The translations under genes were made by a program, and so were the position numbers. From assembly GCA_017534365.1 (NCBI GenBank), contig JAFWCS010000242.1:1-6563 (forward strand): DNA of 6,563 nt. The letters run 5' to 3'. This DNA is from Clostridia bacterium (GTDB taxonomy: Bacteria; Bacillota; Clostridia; Oscillospirales; Acutalibacteraceae). Positions 1 through 5,974 of this stretch are shown in pieces; position 1 is the stretch's first letter; each line of letters opens with the position of its first letter. Below the pieces are notes generated by a model. The model saw only the letters and a list, made by a program, of their open reading frames with translations, was not told the origin of the DNA and ran no database searches.

Positions 1-986
1 ACCGTTTCGTCCCGTTGGCGTTCGACGATGAGGGGCAGCTGGTGAAGGTGTGTTTCATCGCGCAGAAGCGCATGGCAGATGATGAGTATTATTATCGCTT
101 TGAAACGCACGATTTGCAGAACGGTGTATTGACGATCACACACCGTGCGTTTCACAGCCGCACCGCAGGACAGCTCGGATCGCCGTGCGCGCTGCAGGAA
201 GTGCCGGAGTGGGCAACGCTGCCCGAGACGGTTTCCTTTGCCGTTGACCGGCCGATTTTCGGCTTTTACAAAAATCCGCTGCCGAATGACATTGACGGGT
301 CGCCCTGCGGCGTCTCTGTCTTTGAAATTGCAACAGAGCTGATCAAAAAGGCAGACGTGCAGTTCGGCCGGCTGGAATGGGAGTTCGAGAGCGGCGAGCG
401 CGCCGTGCATGTGGACGTCACTGCCCTTGAGCCGCGTCCGGTCAAGGATAAGGACGGCAAGATCAGCTACAAAACACCGAAGCTGAACAAACGCCTGTAT
501 CGCGCGATGGATCTGCAGGCCGGCGACGGCATGGATTTGTTTGATGTGTTTTCACCGGAATTCCGTGACGCATCGATCCGCGCGGGGCTGGAGGAATTCA
601 AGCGGTCAATCGAATTTAACGTCGGCCTCGCTTACGGTGATCTTTCTACGCCGGCAATGGTAGAGAAAACCGCCTCGGAGGTGATGACAGCACGGCAGCG
701 GAAATATGCGACCGTGACTGCGATTCAGGCGAAGCTTGAGGAATGCCTCGAGGGGCTGGTGTTCGGCCTGGCGTTCATGAACGGCATGGTCCACAGCGGC
801 TATGAATTCAGCTGTACCTTTGAGGACAGCATTTTGACCGATGACGCGGAGCGCCGCGCCATTGACCGGCAGGATGTTGCCATGAATGTGATGACGCCGC
901 TGGAGTACCGCATGAAGTGGTACGGTGAAGATGAAGCCACGGCGGCGGCGCATCTGCCTGCGCCTGAACCGGATGTGATTGCATGA
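1..986 (+). CDS. Phage portal protein (A118/SPP1 gp6-like), C-terminal part
   Basis: The frame is open from the left edge (first whole codon at base 3), so the N-terminal part of the gene is missing; a TTG at 15 is only an internal Leu codon. About 327 codons are visible, ending in TGA at 984-986. Portal proteins form the dodecameric ring at one capsid vertex through which DNA is packaged and ejected, and to which terminase and the head-tail adaptor bind. The family call rests on a conserved C-terminal region: G-L-x-x-G-x-L-S-x-P-x-x-V-E-K-T-A-S-E-V (about 624-683), followed by a helical stretch with AIQAKLEECLEGLV, then FEDSI (819-833) and a QDV...MTPLEYRMKWYGEDEA tail, typical of A118-type portals. 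The extreme C-terminus is Pro/Ala-rich and looks flexible. The stop overlaps the next start in an ATGA. Recognition is from memory of the family, without a search. Confidence 0.9.
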   Translation, partial: RFVPLAFDDEGQLVKVCFIAQKRMADDEYYYRFETHDLQNGVLTITHRAFHSRTAGQLGSPCALQEVPEWATLPETVSFAVDRPIFGFYKNPLPNDIDGSPCGVSVFEIATELIKKADVQFGRLEWEFESGERAVHVDVTALEPRPVKDKDGKISYKTPKLNKRLYRAMDLQAGDGMDLFDVFSPEFRDASIRAGLEEFKRSIEFNVGLAYGDLSTPAMVEKTASEVMTARQRKYATVTAIQAKLEECLEGLVFGLAFMNGMVHSGYEFSCTFEDSILTDDAERRAIDRQDVAMNVMTPLEYRMKWYGEDEATAAAHLPAPEPDVIA

Positions 987-2140
987 CGCCGCAGGAGCAA
1001 CGCCTGGAACGGCTGCTGCTCGAAACGCAGCACGCGATCATGCAGGACGTTGTGCGCCGCATCCGGCGCAACGCCGGGCAGATCGGCAGCGCCGCGGACT
1101 GGCAGCTGGACCGGCTGAACCAGCTCGGCGAAAGCAAAGCCCAGATCCGCAAGCTGCTGAAAAAGCTGCTGAAGCTGTCCGACAAAGAGATCAACGCCCT
1201 GTTTCGAGATACAGCAAAGCAGAGCTATGTGCGCAGCAAAGCGCTTTATGAGGCACAGGGAAAATCGCAGCCGCCGATCGGGAAGAACGACGCGCTGCAG
1301 CAGCTTGTGGACGCCGCCTTTTCGCAGACACAGGGAGAATTCCGCAACCTGACCGGCTCGCTCGGCTTTGCCGTCTATGAGGGCGGCAAGCTTGTGTTTC
1401 AGCCGATCGCCGAATACTATCAGCATACGCTCGACCGTGCCGTTGCAGACGTTGCAAGCGGCGCTTTTGATTATACGGCCGTGCTCAATCGCACGGTGGG
1501 TGAAATGGTCCGCAGCGGGGTCCGCACGGTGGATTACGCAACCGGTTACCATTGCCGCATCGAGACCGCAGCCAGGCGCGCCGTGCTCACCGGCCTGAAC
1601 CAGATCACCGGCAAAGTGCAGGAGCGGAACGCAGAGGCGCTCGGGACAGAATATTTTGAAACGTCGTTTCATATGACTGCCCGTCCGACGCATCAGCCGT
1701 GGCAGGGCCGGGTGTATTCCAAAGAGGCGCTGGTGACGGTCTGCGGTCTGGGCAGCGTCACGGGCCTGAACGGCGCCAATTGCCGGCACACCTATTATCC
1801 CTTTATCCCGGGCGTTTCGGAGCGGATGTATACCGATGAACAGCTCGAGAAGCTGACCGAGGAAATGAACCGCGAGCGGGACTACAACGGCAAGCCGTAC
1901 ACGCTCTATGAAGCCACGCAGCGCCAGCGCCGGCTGGAGACCCGCATGCGCGCATACCGGCAGAAGATCAAGCTGCTGGAGGAAGGCGGCGACGCGGACG
2001 GCGCCCTGGCGGCAAAATGCAAATACCGCGCCGTGTCGCAGGAATACACGAAGTTCAGCAAGGCGATGGGCTTACCGGAGCAGCGCGAGCGCGTGACGGT
2101 GGACGGCCTGGGCACGATCGGGCAGCTGCCGAAACAATAA
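983..2140 (+). CDS. Phage minor capsid protein (A118 minor capsid protein 2 / SPP1 gp7-like head morphogenesis protein)
   Basis: A 385-residue protein that starts at the ATG overlapping the portal stop (ATGA, 983-986). Only a weak GGA lies upstream, so translation probably depends on coupling to the portal gene. Residues 1-90 are highly charged and helical. The diagnostic core is at about 225-275: an H-x-x-x-R-P-T-H-Q-P-W-Q-G segment (residues 230-242) and G-A-N-C-R-H-T-Y-Y-P-F (264-274), which matches the NCRH/GCRC signature of the Phage_min_cap2 and SPP1 gp7 / Mu gpF families. The tail (about 285-375) is a charged helical region with a YEATQRQRRLE stretch, also usual in this family. In SPP1 the homologue binds the portal, is packaged in a few copies and affects DNA ejection; the same role is inferred here. 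Length is near normal for the family, and no break or frameshift is visible. Confidence 0.88.
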   Translation: MTPQEQRLERLLLETQHAIMQDVVRRIRRNAGQIGSAADWQLDRLNQLGESKAQIRKLLKKLLKLSDKEINALFRDTAKQSYVRSKALYEAQGKSQPPIGKNDALQQLVDAAFSQTQGEFRNLTGSLGFAVYEGGKLVFQPIAEYYQHTLDRAVADVASGAFDYTAVLNRTVGEMVRSGVRTVDYATGYHCRIETAARRAVLTGLNQITGKVQERNAEALGTEYFETSFHMTARPTHQPWQGRVYSKEALVTVCGLGSVTGLNGANCRHTYYPFIPGVSERMYTDEQLEKLTEEMNRERDYNGKPYTLYEATQRQRRLETRMRAYRQKIKLLEEGGDADGALAAKCKYRAVSQEYTKFSKAMGLPEQRERVTVDGLGTIGQLPKQ

Positions 2141-2148
2141 AACAGATG

Positions 2149-2182
2149 AAACCCGCTTTGCAGTAATGCAGGGCGGTTTTTT
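2149..2182 (+). terminator. Rho-independent terminator after the minor capsid gene
   Basis: Bases 2149-2162 pair with 2167-2179 around a GTAA loop (2163-2166). Outer AAACC pairs with GGTTT, GC pairs with GC, two T-G wobbles follow, and TGCA pairs with TGCA; C2154 is a single-base bulge. The 3' arm runs directly into six T residues (2177-2182). It begins nine bases after the minor capsid stop codon. This has the form of an intrinsic terminator and may lower, rather than abolish, read-through into the scaffold and capsid genes. Confidence 0.72.
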
Positions 2183-2270
2183 CATACCCAAAATCACCGC
2201 GCTGCCGGTATATGCAGCCATTCCACCACCGCGGCCGCGCGGTATAAAAATCCCGGAGAAAGGAATTGCC
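2183..2270 (+). promoter_or_regulatory. Leader before the scaffold gene with a perfect GC hairpin and ribosome binding site
   Basis: This non-coding stretch holds a perfect 6-bp inverted repeat, ACCGCG (2228-2233) and CGCGGT (2238-2243), around a GCCG loop, followed at once by an A-rich TATAAAAA (2243-2250). A GGAGAAAGGA ribosome binding site at 2255-2264 lies about six bases before the scaffold ATG at 2271. TATAAA at 2243-2248 could serve as a -10 box for transcription restarting after the upstream terminator, but no good -35 box is seen at the right distance (ATTCCA at 2220-2225 is weak). The hairpin and ribosome binding site are visible directly; a promoter is only a possibility. Confidence 0.4.
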
Positions 2271-2834
2271 ATGAAGAATATTCACACCATCCTCACCGAA
2301 TACGGCATCGAGATCCCCGCCGAGAAAAAAACGGCCTTCGATAAGGCGGTCGCCGAGAACTACAAAACCGTCGCCGAGGTCGAAAAGGTCACCGCCGCCC
2401 GGGACAGCTTCAAGGCACAGCTTGACACGGCAACGGCAGCCCTCGACAAATTCAAGGACGTGGACGTGTCCGAGCTGCAGGGGCAGATCGCGCAGCTTAC
2501 GAAGGATCTGGACGGCCAGAAGACCGCGTTTGAGGCGAAGATCGCCGACATGGAATTCGACGCCGTGCTGAATGCCGCCATCACCAAGGCCGGCGCCCGC
2601 AGCGTCAAGGCCGTGCGCGCGGAGCTGGATCTGGATGCGATCAAGGCGTCCAGGAACCGCGACACCGATCTGACGGCGGCGCTCGAGAAGTGCAAGGAGG
2701 AGAACGGCTTCCTCTTCGGTGCGGACGAACCGATAAACAATCCGATTGTGGGCAAGGGCGGGAACAATGACAACCCGCTGAGCGACGCCGCGCTGCGTTC
2801 GGCGTTCGGCCTGCCCGCAGAAAAGAAAACCTGA
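2271..2834 (+). CDS. Phage scaffolding protein (GP20 family)
   Basis: A 187-residue, strongly charged protein. Scaffolding proteins co-assemble with the coat protein to shape the procapsid and leave before or during DNA packaging. Visible features are a short N-terminal segment (ILTEYGIEIP, 7-16); a long, probably coiled-coil helix rich in Ala, Lys, Glu and Gln (about 34-96); the family segment A-G-A-R-S-V-K-A-V-R-A-E-L-D-L-D-A-I-K (107-125); a C-E-E-x-G-F-L-F-G-like stretch (141-150); and a C-terminal D-A-A-L-R-S-A-F-G-L-P (172-182), probably the coat-binding end. The ATG at 2271 is chosen because of the GGAGAAAGGA site at 2255-2264. The frame is open back to an ATG at 2166, but that codon lies inside the terminator hairpin and lacks a ribosome binding site. 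Its position directly before the major capsid gene supports the call. Confidence 0.9.
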   Translation: MKNIHTILTEYGIEIPAEKKTAFDKAVAENYKTVAEVEKVTAARDSFKAQLDTATAALDKFKDVDVSELQGQIAQLTKDLDGQKTAFEAKIADMEFDAVLNAAITKAGARSVKAVRAELDLDAIKASRNRDTDLTAALEKCKEENGFLFGADEPINNPIVGKGGNNDNPLSDAALRSAFGLPAEKKT

Positions 2835-2840
2835 TACCAA

Positions 2841-2848
2841 AAGGAGGT
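2841..2848 (+). promoter_or_regulatory. Near-perfect ribosome binding site for the major capsid gene
   Basis: AAGGAGGT is fully complementary to the 3' end of Firmicutes 16S rRNA, with eight bases before the ATG at 2857. It fixes the capsid start and fits the high copy number required of the coat protein. The capsid gene is separated from the scaffold stop by 22 bases rather than coupled by overlap. Confidence 0.85.
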
Positions 2849-2856
2849 AACAACCA

Positions 2857-3735
2857 ATGGCAAACAGTATTGCCCTGCGCAAGCAGTATGTCACGCTGCT
2901 TGACGAAGTGTACAAAATGGCGTCCCTGACGTCCTATTTGGACGGCGCGCCTGATCTCGCACGCGAGGGTGCGAACGCGAATGAGCTTGTCATTCCCAAG
3001 CTCACCATGAGCGGCCTGGCCAACTACAGCCGCAACGGCGGTTATGTGAACGGCGACGCCACGCTGACCTATGAGACGGTGGCCTGCAACTTTGACCGCG
3101 GCCGTATGTTCTCGGTTGACGCGCTCGACAATGCCGAGACCGCCGGCATCGCCTTTGGCCGGCTGGCGGGTGAATTCATCCGCACGAAGGTCGTGCCGGA
3201 GCTCGACGCCTTCCGCTTTGCGAAGTATGCGCAGATCAGCGGCATTTCTACCGTCAACGCCGCTGCGCTTTCGACCGGCGCAGCCGTGGTGGAGGCGCTG
3301 CGCGCTGCTGTGAATAAGATGGACGAAGACGAAGTCCCGTATGAGGACCGCCATCTGAACATCACGCCGACGCTGCTCGGCCTGGTGGAGGATCTGGACA
3401 CGACCAAGAGCCGCGCGGTTCTGGCGCGCTTTGCGGTGATCCACCCGATCCCGCAGACCCGTTTCTATACGAAGATCACGCAGTATGACGGCACGACCAG
3501 CGGCCAGGAGGCTGGCGGCTATATCAAGGACGCCACCGACGGCAAGAATATCAACTTCATGATCATTCACCGCGCTGCCGCCATCCAGTTCCAGAAGCAC
3601 ACCGTGCCGAAGATCATCGATCCGAACGTCAACCAGGATGCGGACGCGTGGAAATTCGGCTACCGTACCGTCGGCATCGCCGATGCGTATGAGAACAAGG
3701 TCGCCGGCATCTACCTGCACAAATCGAACACCTGA
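2857..3735 (+). CDS. Major capsid (coat) protein, HK97-fold type
   Basis: A 292-residue protein that forms the icosahedral shell. It is recognised from its N-terminal MANSIALRKQYVTLLDEVYKM, the REGANANELVIPKL segment (36-49), Y-S-R-N-G-G-Y-V-N-G-D (57-67), CNFDRGRMFSVDALDN (77-92) with F-I-R-T-K-V-V-P-E-L-D-A-F-R (107-120), and a C-terminal NFMIIHRAAAIQFQKH ... FGYRTVGIADAYENKVAGIYLH region (233-288) with the beta-rich P-domain/A-domain character of this coat family in Clostridia phages. The HK97 fold is inferred from family knowledge. Size and position directly after a separate scaffold gene agree with the call. There is no long N-terminal delta region and no maturation protease gene between portal and capsid, so proteolytic maturation is not expected. 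The start is fixed by AAGGAGGT at 2841-2848. Confidence 0.92.
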   Translation: MANSIALRKQYVTLLDEVYKMASLTSYLDGAPDLAREGANANELVIPKLTMSGLANYSRNGGYVNGDATLTYETVACNFDRGRMFSVDALDNAETAGIAFGRLAGEFIRTKVVPELDAFRFAKYAQISGISTVNAAALSTGAAVVEALRAAVNKMDEDEVPYEDRHLNITPTLLGLVEDLDTTKSRAVLARFAVIHPIPQTRFYTKITQYDGTTSGQEAGGYIKDATDGKNINFMIIHRAAAIQFQKHTVPKIIDPNVNQDADAWKFGYRTVGIADAYENKVAGIYLHKSNT

Positions 3736-3750
3736 TGAGGAGGCGGCGTC

Positions 3751-4119
3751 GTGCTGACTGTGGATTATAAAGACTATATGACGTTTCTGCGCGGCGCCGA
3801 TCCTGTCGTTCCGCCGGAGGCGTTCGGCCTGGCTGCGCAGATCGCTGCGCAGGAGGTGGAAACCGCAACCTTTCACCGGGCAATCTCGGAGGAACACCTG
3901 CGCGCGGTCAAACACTGCTGCTGCCATCTGGCGCAGGTGCTTTACCTCGCCGAGCAGCGGGAGACCGAGACCGGCGGGAAGACGTCGGAGCGCGTCGGCA
4001 GCTACAGCGTCACCTATGGAAGCGCCGGAGAGCAGCAGGCACGGATCAGCGAAGAGAAACGCCGGATCCTTCGCCTGTGGCTGGCCGACACCGGGCTTTT
4101 GTATGCGGGGGTGGGTTGA
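3751..4119 (+). CDS. Head-tail connector/adaptor protein (HK97 gp6 / SPP1 gp15-like)
   Basis: A 122-residue, mainly helical protein starting at GTG 3751, preceded by AGGAGG (3738-3743) at seven-base spacing. Adaptors of this type form a ring under the portal after packaging and provide the docking site for the stopper. The segment S-E-R-V-G-S-Y-S-V-T-Y (79-89) is the recognisable motif of gp6/gp15-like connectors, set between helices at about 20-70 and 91-118. Position immediately after the major capsid gene is the usual one. An odd point is the His-Cys-Cys-Cys-His run at 55-59 in the central helix. Its stop overlaps the next gene's start as TGATG (4117-4121). Confidence 0.8.
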   Translation: MLTVDYKDYMTFLRGADPVVPPEAFGLAAQIAAQEVETATFHRAISEEHLRAVKHCCCHLAQVLYLAEQRETETGGKTSERVGSYSVTYGSAGEQQARISEEKRRILRLWLADTGLLYAGVG

Positions 4120-4481
4120 TGTATACCAACACCTGCGCCACTGTATACGCAAAGCAGAACGGCGGCTATCGGCGCATCTTCTTGCCTGCCGTATTCTGGG
4201 ATGCCGTGCAGCAATCGAATACCGTCAGGAGCGGCGCCACCGTCACGGACAGCGCCGCCCTTTTTATCCCCTTTGACGGGCAGCGCCTGACGCTGCAGGC
4301 CGGCGACCTGGTGCTGCCCGGCAACGTCGGCTTTGCATTTGACAGCACGAGCGAGCAGACGATCTCCGAAAGCCTGAAGACGCTGCGCGCGCTGCATGGC
4401 CCAGTCTATGCCGTGACCGCGTTTGACGCCAAGCTATTCGGCAGCCGGTCGATGTGGCACTACGAGGTGAGCCTGAAATGA
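4119..4481 (+). CDS. Small head-completion protein in the stopper position, poorly characterised phage family
   Basis: A 120-residue protein starting at ATG 4119, overlapping the adaptor stop; a G-rich GGGGGTGGG stretch just upstream may act as its ribosome binding site. A GTG at 4077 in the same frame would lengthen it by 14 residues deep into the adaptor gene and is less likely. It is beta-rich, with conserved-looking segments A-V-F-W-D-A-V-Q-Q-S-N (24-34), A-L-F-I-P-F (47-52) and T-S-E-Q-T-I-S-E-S-L-K-T-L-R (77-90), ending H-Y-E-V-S-L-K. I recognise these from unnamed proteins at the same place in Clostridia phages (I believe listed as DUF6751, not checked). By gene order it corresponds to SPP1 gp16, the head stopper that closes the portal channel; this is inference from position, not from a motif. 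Bases 4231-4265 within it can form a terminator-like hairpin. Confidence 0.65.
   Translation: MYTNTCATVYAKQNGGYRRIFLPAVFWDAVQQSNTVRSGATVTDSAALFIPFDGQRLTLQAGDLVLPGNVGFAFDSTSEQTISESLKTLRALHGPVYAVTAFDAKLFGSRSMWHYEVSLK
4231..4265 (+). terminator. Terminator-like hairpin inside the stopper-position gene (possible)
   Basis: GCGGCGC (4231-4237) pairs perfectly with GCGCCGC (4252-4258), with CCG (4240-4242) able to pair with CGG (4246-4248) inside the loop. Two C residues and a run of five T (4261-4265) follow. The structure is present in the sequence, but it lies within a coding region, where translating ribosomes would normally prevent it from folding. The bases also encode an ordinary S-G-A-T-V-T-D-S-A-A-L-F-I-P stretch, so it may be chance in GC-rich DNA. 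Confidence 0.3.
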
Positions 4482-4963
4482 GCAAGATCAAGCAGCCGAA
4501 TAATGAAGCATTCATTGCCGGTGCGCTGCATGTTCGTCTGCAATGGTCCGCATCCTTCACACAGGATATGGATGCACGCCTGGCGGCCGTGCAGAGGGTG
4601 GTGGACAGTGAATGTCTGCGGCGCATGGCGCCGTATACGCCGTTTCGCACGGGTGCGCTGGAGCACTCTGCAACGCTCGGCACGCAGATCGGCAGCGGAA
4701 AAATCGTGCAGGCAACGCCTTACGCGCGGTATCTGTATTACGGCGAGGTTTACGGACCGAATATCCCAATTCGGGAGAACGGCGAAATCATCGGCTTCTG
4801 GTCGCCGCCGCATAAGGAACCGACCGGCCGGCCGCTGCAATATGACACAACGGCGCATCCGCTGGCGGGGCCGCACTGGTTTGACCGCATGAAGGCGGAT
4901 CATCTGCCGGCGATCCAGCGCGCGGCGCAGCAGGCAGCCAAAGGAGGAAGCAGCGCAAAATGA
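4478..4963 (+). CDS. Minor capsid / tail-completion protein (Minor_capsid_2, HK97 gp10-like)
   Basis: A 161-residue protein starting at ATG 4478, which overlaps the previous stop (ATGA). GAGGTGA at 4464-4470 gives a seven-base spacing; an in-frame GTG at 4454 is rejected because it lacks a site. The family pattern is clear: P-Y-T-P-F-R-T-G-A-L-E-H-S-A (52-65), I-V-Q-A-T-P-Y-A-R-Y-L-Y-Y-G-E-V-Y-G-P (76-93), then PLQYDTTAHPLAGPHWFDRMKADH (119-142), ending in an Ala/Gln-rich helix. HK97 gp10 / SPP1 gp16.1-like proteins act at the tail end near the head during head-tail joining. 'Minor capsid protein' is the historical name from Firmicutes phages, and a tail-completion role is inferred from the gene order. 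Confidence 0.8.
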   Translation: MSKIKQPNNEAFIAGALHVRLQWSASFTQDMDARLAAVQRVVDSECLRRMAPYTPFRTGALEHSATLGTQIGSGKIVQATPYARYLYYGEVYGPNIPIRENGEIIGFWSPPHKEPTGRPLQYDTTAHPLAGPHWFDRMKADHLPAIQRAAQQAAKGGSSAK

Positions 4964-5385
4964 ACATCATCGAAGCCGTCAGGGAGATTCTGACGAACTA
5001 TCCGAAGATCACCGAGTTCTCAAACGGTTTGCATGTGGACTACACCGTGAATCAAATCGGAGATTTCGGGCTGTACAGCACCGGCGACGCGCTGGTAAAG
5101 AAAACCATCATCGGCGGCGAACGACGCCGGCATTCCTTCGTGCTCTACGCCTGCCATCAGTCGTTCAACGATTACGACCGGCTGTCCAACAGCAGCTTTC
5201 TGCTGGAGCTCGGCTATTGGCTGGCACAGCAGCACGGGCAGCAGATCACGGCAGGGGAACGCAGCGGACGGATCGTGGAGCTCTCCTCTGCGAATGCCAT
5301 GCTATTCGCCGTGCCGACCAATGACATTGCCGACGGATGCACCTATCAGGTGCAGATCCATGCAATCTATGATATTGACCCATAA
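4960..5385 (+). CDS. Minor capsid protein / tail terminator-like protein
   Basis: A 141-residue protein starting at ATG 4960 inside the previous gene's stop (ATGA), with a strong AAGGAGGA at 4941-4948. It has an N-terminal helix (MNIIEAVREILTNYP), an H-V-D-Y strand (25-28), G-L-Y-S-T-G-D (37-43), R-R-R-H-S-F-V-L-Y-A (55-64), F-N-D-Y-D-R-L-S-N-S-S-F-L-L-E-L-G-Y-W-L (69-88) and a C-terminal strand Y-Q-V-Q-I-H-A-I-Y. The mixed fold pattern and the position between the gp10-like gene and the tail tube gene match tail-terminator / SPP1 gp17-like proteins, which cap the tube and join it to the head. As I recall, close relatives in Clostridia phages are often labelled 'chloramphenicol resistance protein'; nothing here resembles an acetyltransferase or efflux pump. 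Confidence 0.72.
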   Translation: MNIIEAVREILTNYPKITEFSNGLHVDYTVNQIGDFGLYSTGDALVKKTIIGGERRRHSFVLYACHQSFNDYDRLSNSSFLLELGYWLAQQHGQQITAGERSGRIVELSSANAMLFAVPTNDIADGCTYQVQIHAIYDIDP

Positions 5386-5399
5386 GGAGGGAACAACCT

Positions 5400-5909
5400 A
5401 TGAGCGATTTTACCGTCGCAAACGGGACGAAGCTGGAACGTAAGTGGCTCGCGCATTTTATTGACGACACCTTCGGCGGCACCGGCGGCCCGCACTATGG
5501 CCGCCTCGGCAAGGATCTTGAATCCTATGCCGTTGAGATGAACCCGGATGTGGAGCAGAAACGCAACATCATCGGCGAAAACACGGTGACAGTCAAGGGC
5601 TATGAGCCGCACAGCAGCGTGGAATCGTTTTATGCCTATGTCGGCGATCCGCTCTATGAGCAGCTGAACGACATTGTCAATACCCGTGCCACCGGCACGA
5701 AGCTGAAAACGACCGTCATCGACGCAACGCTGGAATATAACGGTGAAACTATCACCGTCATCGAAGCGTACAAAGAAGACGTGTATGTCGTTCCGCAGTC
5801 GATTGGCGGCGAGGACGGCGTGCAAATCCCGTTCGATATGTATTACGCCGGGAACCGGACGGCGGTGTCCGGCACGATCACAAACGGCGTGTTTACGATC
5901 GGATCCTAA
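5400..5909 (+). CDS. Major tail tube protein
   Basis: A 169-residue, beta-rich protein with its own strong ribosome binding site (AAGGAGGG, 5384-5391) overlapping the previous stop codon, as expected for an abundant product. It polymerises into the inner tail tube. Visible segments are an N-terminal arm (MSDFTVANGTKLERKWLAHFID), Y-G-R-L-G-K-D-L-E-S-Y-A-V-E-M-N-P-D-V-E-Q (33-53), I-I-G-E-N-T-V-T-V-K-G-Y-E-P (57-70), D-P-L-Y-E-Q-L-N (83-90), and a C-terminal half with V-P-Q-S-I-G-G-E-D-G-V-Q-I-P-F-D-M-Y-Y-A-G-N-R-T (131-154). It belongs to the short tail tube type and carries no added Ig-like domain. The position before the chaperone genes agrees with SPP1 gp17.1. Confidence 0.82.
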   Translation: MSDFTVANGTKLERKWLAHFIDDTFGGTGGPHYGRLGKDLESYAVEMNPDVEQKRNIIGENTVTVKGYEPHSSVESFYAYVGDPLYEQLNDIVNTRATGTKLKTTVIDATLEYNGETITVIEAYKEDVYVVPQSIGGEDGVQIPFDMYYAGNRTAVSGTITNGVFTIGS

Positions 5910-5927
5910 TCACGAAACACAAATTCT

Positions 5928-5957
5928 GGGGCAGGTTTTTATCTGCCCCTCTATTTT
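5928..5957 (+). terminator. Hairpin, probable terminator or attenuator, after the tail tube gene
   Basis: GGGGCAGGT (5928-5936) pairs with ATCTGCCCC (5941-5949): nine pairs with one G-T wobble and a TTTT loop (5937-5940). A T-rich TCTATTTT follows (5950-5957), so the T-run is interrupted. It lies 18 bases after the tail tube stop. It is probably a weak intrinsic terminator that reduces transcription of the tail chaperone and later genes relative to the tube gene, or a 3' mRNA stabilising hairpin. Confidence 0.6.
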
Positions 5958-5974
5958 GAGAGGAGAGCAAAGCC

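Noticed and set aside
15..17. TTG at 15 as the start of the portal gene.
   Set aside because: The frame is open to the left edge, the visible sequence begins in mid-domain, and no ribosome binding site precedes it.
800..1789. A 329-codon open frame on the - strand opposite the portal and minor capsid genes.
   Set aside because: Same cause; the + strand proteins carry clear family motifs over the same bases.
2166..2270. A 35-residue N-terminal extension of the scaffold protein from ATG 2166.
   Set aside because: That ATG is inside the terminator hairpin with no ribosome binding site, whereas ATG 2271 has a good one and gives a normal N-terminus for the family.
2055..2915. A 286-codon open frame on the - strand over the terminator gap and scaffold gene.
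   Set aside because: It runs through the terminator hairpin and opposite the supported scaffold gene, and no family is recognised in it.
3735..3770. A tiny reading frame starting at ATG 3735, overlapping the capsid stop codon.
   Set aside because: It ends after 11 codons, mostly Arg from the ribosome binding site region, and has no site of its own.
2641..4152. A 503-codon open frame on the - strand across the scaffold, capsid and adaptor genes.
   Set aside because: It is a shadow of GC-rich codon use on the + strand. Its translation is Arg/Ala/His-rich and low in recognisable structure, and it lies opposite three well supported genes.
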